DNA from: Methanoregulaceae archaeon UXB-2016
GTDB lineage: Archaea > Halobacteriota > Methanomicrobia > Methanomicrobiales > Methanospirillaceae
Length of the DNA stretch: 64,000 nt
Direction of reading: 5' to 3'
NCBI GenBank assembly: GCA_004332335.1
Contig: SISS01000024.1
Span: 1-64,000, forward strand
The position numbers and the translations under genes are program-made. Positions within the stretch are counted from its first letter, which is position 1; each line of letters opens with the position of its first letter. Under the pieces are notes generated by a model. It was not told the DNA's origin. It ran no database searches and was given only the letters and a program-made list of their open reading frames with translations. Shown in pieces: positions 61,365 to 64,000 of the stretch.

Positions 61365-62789
61365 ATGGACTCCCCTCATCCCTTCCTGATCGACGGTGTC
61401 TGGCGGCGGTCGGGGCTGACAACCGACGTCGTCTTTCCCTACGACGGATCGACCATCGGATCGATCGCGCTCGCCGAACCCCCGGATCTCGAGGATGCGA
61501 TCGCGACGGCCCGGCGGGGAGCCCCTACCATGCGCAGTCTGCCCGTCCACCGTCGCTCGGCGATCCTGGGAGAGATGGCCGCACTCGTCGAGGCGGAAGC
61601 GGACACGCTTGCAGCGACCATCGTGCTCGAGGCCGGCAAGACCATCGCCCTCGCACGGACTGAGATCGAGAGAGCCGCTGCGACTCTCCGCATCTCGGCC
61701 GACGAGGCACGCCGGATCGGCGGGGAGCGGATCGACCTCGACTGGACACCGGCCGGAGATGGATGCACGGGATATCTTCGCCGCGTCCCGGTGGGCGTTG
61801 TCCTTGCGATCACTCCGTTCAACTTTCCGCTTAACCTCGTCTGTCACAAGCTCGGCCCGGCCCTGGCTGCCGGCAACGCCGTGATCCTCCGGCCGTCGAC
61901 AAAAACTCCCCTATCGGCCCTCGCACTGGGCCGCCTCGCCCTTGCAGCCGGGTGCCCGCCGGAGGGGATCGCGGTCGTGCCGTGCCGCACTGTCGACGCC
62001 GAACGCCTCGCCGGCCATCCCGGGATCGACTTCCTCTCGTTCACGGGCAGTCCCGCCGTCGGCTGGAGGCTCAGGGCCCTGGCGGGTCGAAAACGGGTCG
62101 CGCTCGAGCTCGGCGGAAACGCTGCCGTGATCGTAGAGGCCGACGCGGACCTCGCCGCGGCGGTCTCGAAGATCGTCAGTGGGGGATGCGCGAACGCGGG
62201 ACAGGTCTGTATCGCGGTCCAGCGAGTCTATCTCCATCGCTCGCAGTATGACGAAGGTCTTGCCCGGATTGTCGAGGGTATGAGAGCCCTCCGGATCGGC
62301 GATCCCCGGAATGCGGCGACCATGATCGGTCCGATGGTCTCGGAGGCGGCGGCGAACGGGGCTGAAGAAAAGGTCCGCGAAGCGCTCGCGGGCGGCGCCA
62401 GGTGCGAGATCGGCGGAACCCGACACGGCTCCCTCTTCTCTCCGACCGTCCTGACCGGGACGACCCCGGAGATGCGGGTGAACGCGACCGAGATCTTTGC
62501 TCCCATCATCACGGTCACACCGTACGACCAGCTCGAGGAGGCGCTGGAATCCGCAAACGACACGGAATTCGGCCTCCAACAGGGGATCTTCACGCACGAT
62601 ATCCGGGGGATTGCGCTCGCTTTCGAACGCTGTCGGGCCGGGGCCCTGATCGTGAACGACGTGCCGACCTTCCGGATGGATCATATGCCCTACGGCGGTA
62701 TGGGAGGCTCGGGGTTCGGGAGGGAGGGACCTCGATACGCGATTCAGGAGATGACCGAACCCCAGCTCATCGTGGTTCGGGGCTGCTGA
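61365..62789 (+). CDS. Aldehyde dehydrogenase (CofA-like, possibly lactaldehyde dehydrogenase)
   Basis: 474-residue ALDH from ATG 61365 (a GTG seven codons upstream would give 481). Seen: ITPFNFPLNLVCHKLGPALAAGN, FTGSPAVGWRLRAL, catalytic LELGGN and NAGQVCIAVQ, ATEIFAPI and the end MPYGGMGGSGFGREGPRYAIQEM. Motif order and several blocks resemble the methanogen lactaldehyde dehydrogenase CofA used in F420 synthesis and related non-phosphorylating glyceraldehyde-3-phosphate dehydrogenases; the substrate remains inferred. It is divergent from the acyl-CoA synthetase across 183 bases. It is only distantly similar to the ALDH at 257-1669. Confidence 0.9.
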   Translation: MDSPHPFLIDGVWRRSGLTTDVVFPYDGSTIGSIALAEPPDLEDAIATARRGAPTMRSLPVHRRSAILGEMAALVEAEADTLAATIVLEAGKTIALARTEIERAAATLRISADEARRIGGERIDLDWTPAGDGCTGYLRRVPVGVVLAITPFNFPLNLVCHKLGPALAAGNAVILRPSTKTPLSALALGRLALAAGCPPEGIAVVPCRTVDAERLAGHPGIDFLSFTGSPAVGWRLRALAGRKRVALELGGNAAVIVEADADLAAAVSKIVSGGCANAGQVCIAVQRVYLHRSQYDEGLARIVEGMRALRIGDPRNAATMIGPMVSEAAANGAEEKVREALAGGARCEIGGTRHGSLFSPTVLTGTTPEMRVNATEIFAPIITVTPYDQLEEALESANDTEFGLQQGIFTHDIRGIALAFERCRAGALIVNDVPTFRMDHMPYGGMGGSGFGREGPRYAIQEMTEPQLIVVRGC

Positions 62790-62999
62790 AGGATCCGTCC
62801 GCTCAAGGGTGTTCAAGCCGAACGGGTCTAGTCGCACCGATCCATAACGATCCCACTTGACGGTGCCAAGGAGGGCGAAGAGCGCGGCCGATCGATATCC
62901 AACACCCTCGGAAGCCGGCCGGTCTTCCAGAGCTCAGGGACGTGCTCGATCTGGGTCTATTTTGAGAAAGCGCTGACCGAGGGTCGTCCATACCCCCGA

Positions 63000-64000
63000 T
63001 CACGTCCTCCCCGGGGCGTGCCGAAATCTCTGTATCGGGACCAGCAGTTCGAAGCGTGCTCCTGTCTCCGCCCCGCCGGCTTCTCGGATCTCGATTCCGG
63101 TGATCGAGAGGATATCCCGGCAGAGACAGAGTCCCCACCCGGTGCCGTTCGCGCGGCGTTTGAAGCAGCCGCTCCGCGCCGCCTCATTCAATCCCGGGCC
63201 GTCGTCCTCGCAGGCGATCACGAGGCCGTCCCCGTTCTCATCTGCCCTGACACGCAGGTGCGAAGCCGTCGGGGCATGCACCGCAGTGTTTCCGGCGAGC
63301 TGCGTGAAGACCCTCGCGAAGAGAGGATCGGCATAGACCTCGTACGGCATCGGCTCGCACTCGAGTGTGAATCGAACCTGCCCGGCCATCCGGAACCCCT
63401 GGCGAACGGCCGTCTCAAGGAGCTGCCAGACCGGGGGCTGGGCGCCGAGATCCTGATAGTCCTTCGTGAACGAGATCAGGCGCTGGATATTTCGGGTCAG
63501 AAAGAGTTCTTTTTCCACATACGAGCTCAGGACCGGGTCTGTCGTGTCCTCGGAGGAGAGCTCGAGGTAGAGGAGGAGGGCCGTGACCTGGTTCAGGATG
63601 TCGTGCCGGGTGATCGATGAGAGGAGGCTCAGCTTCTCGTTGGCTCGCTTGGCCGCCTCCTCGGCCATGCGCCGGTCGGTCACGTCCCGAATGAAGGCGA
63701 GGGCATGCCGGGCCCCCCCGTATTCGATCAGTCCCATCGAGTAATCGACCGGAAAGCGCGTCCCATCCCGGCGCAGGTGGTCGGTCGCGCCCTTCTGCCA
63801 TGCCCCATCCTCGAGGGTCGCCAGATGATGGACGAGGGAGGTGGACCCGATATCGGCCTCGAGCGCATCGAGACCGAGGCCGACGAGCTCCGCCGCGGAC
63901 CGTCCGTAACAGGCGGCCGCCGCCCGATTCGCCGCGATCACATGCCCGATGTCGCGTTCTCCGACCGTCAGGATCAGAATTCCTTCCCCGGCCCGCTCGA
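63000..64000 (-). CDS. PAS domain sensor histidine kinase (5' end beyond the window)
   Basis: C-terminal 330-odd residues of a kinase whose N-terminus lies past 64000; the frame is open at the edge (GILILTVGERDIGHVIAANRA). Seen: PAS domain with PAC-like FPVDYSMGLIEYGGARHALAFIRDVTDRR, phosphoacceptor His in ITRHDILNQVTALLLYLEL, N-box LAGNTAVHA, DDGPGL and the G2-like GTGWGLCLCRDIL. All ATPase motifs look intact, unlike the kinase-like protein at 10293. No partner regulator is visible in the window. Confidence 0.88.
   Translation of the reverse strand, partial: ERAGEGILILTVGERDIGHVIAANRAAAACYGRSAAELVGLGLDALEADIGSTSLVHHLATLEDGAWQKGATDHLRRDGTRFPVDYSMGLIEYGGARHALAFIRDVTDRRMAEEAAKRANEKLSLLSSITRHDILNQVTALLLYLELSSEDTTDPVLSSYVEKELFLTRNIQRLISFTKDYQDLGAQPPVWQLLETAVRQGFRMAGQVRFTLECEPMPYEVYADPLFARVFTQLAGNTAVHAPTASHLRVRADENGDGLVIACEDDGPGLNEAARSGCFKRRANGTGWGLCLCRDILSITGIEIREAGGAETGARFELLVPIQRFRHAPGRT

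Noticed and set aside
1-64000. CRISPR array, prophage or integrated element
   Set aside because: No regularly spaced repeats, integrase, phage structural genes or tRNA-end duplications were seen in any part of the window.

Overview
The window is about 64 kb of GC-rich DNA (visibly above 60 % GC) from a hydrogenotrophic or formate-using methanogenic archaeon, most likely order Methanomicrobiales (inference). Markers are an F420-type formate dehydrogenase (fdhAB), two methanofuran biosynthesis genes (mfnD, mfnF), an F420H2 oxidase (fprA), S24e, S27ae and L40e ribosomal proteins, Rpo7, Spt4, aIF2-gamma, a Kae1-Bud32 fusion, a tRNA-splicing endonuclease, archaeal TATA boxes and an initiator tRNA-Met. 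The species cannot be named. There is no CRISPR array, insertion sequence or rRNA.

Layout. 0.3-3 kb: aldehyde dehydrogenase and S-adenosylhomocysteine hydrolase, divergent from hisF. 3.8-9.2 kb: an endA-trpS-pheS-pheT translation operon. 9.4-11.3 kb: a divergent response regulator and histidine-kinase-like protein. 11.3-14.7 kb: fdhAB, divergent from a zinc-ribbon/HTH protein, with an array of TTATCGG repeats between them. 15.4-17.3 kb: mfnD-mfnF plus a coupled 47-residue membrane peptide. 17.4-19.3 kb: surE, rpiA and an HTH regulator. 19.4-22.3 kb: LmbE-like deacetylase, acyltransferase and flippase (surface glycan). 22.5-29.9 kb: three tRNAs, thioredoxin, a symporter with its 39-residue accessory peptide, an Lhr-type helicase, a membrane hydrolase, and an M20 peptidase with an unknown partner. 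30.3-37.8 kb: htpX, a Bles03-like protein, then a long archaeal information-processing block (aIF2-gamma, PIN protein, Rpo7, Spt4, GTP-dependent dephospho-CoA kinase, S24e, S27ae, Kae1-Bud32, XTP/dITPase, L40e). 38-46.4 kb: nikR, DUF2098, HDAC-like enzyme, glycosyltransferases, rubredoxin-FprA, an AAA ATPase/TOPRIM pair and an Rsm22-like methyltransferase. 46.5-49.4 kb: glutamate-synthase-like FMN enzyme and Mrp/NBP35 ATPase. 49.5-58.3 kb: one 2934-codon cyclic beta-1,2-glucan-synthase-like gene. 58.5-64 kb: Thr-rich surface protein, acyl-CoA synthetase, CofA-like aldehyde dehydrogenase and a histidine kinase cut by the window edge.

How it fits together. Formate oxidation (FdhAB) gives reduced F420 for methanogenesis. 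MfnD/MfnF supply the C1 carrier methanofuran. NikR controls nickel supply. FprA and rubredoxin remove oxygen. Genes are tightly packed: many are joined by ATGA, GTGA or TGATG overlaps, and several convergent pairs overlap at their 3' ends, so that some oligo-T termination signals lie inside the opposing gene. The least ordinary items are the very large glucan synthase, the AAA/TOPRIM pair, the helical-phase repeat array at fdhA and the two translationally linked micro-membrane proteins.
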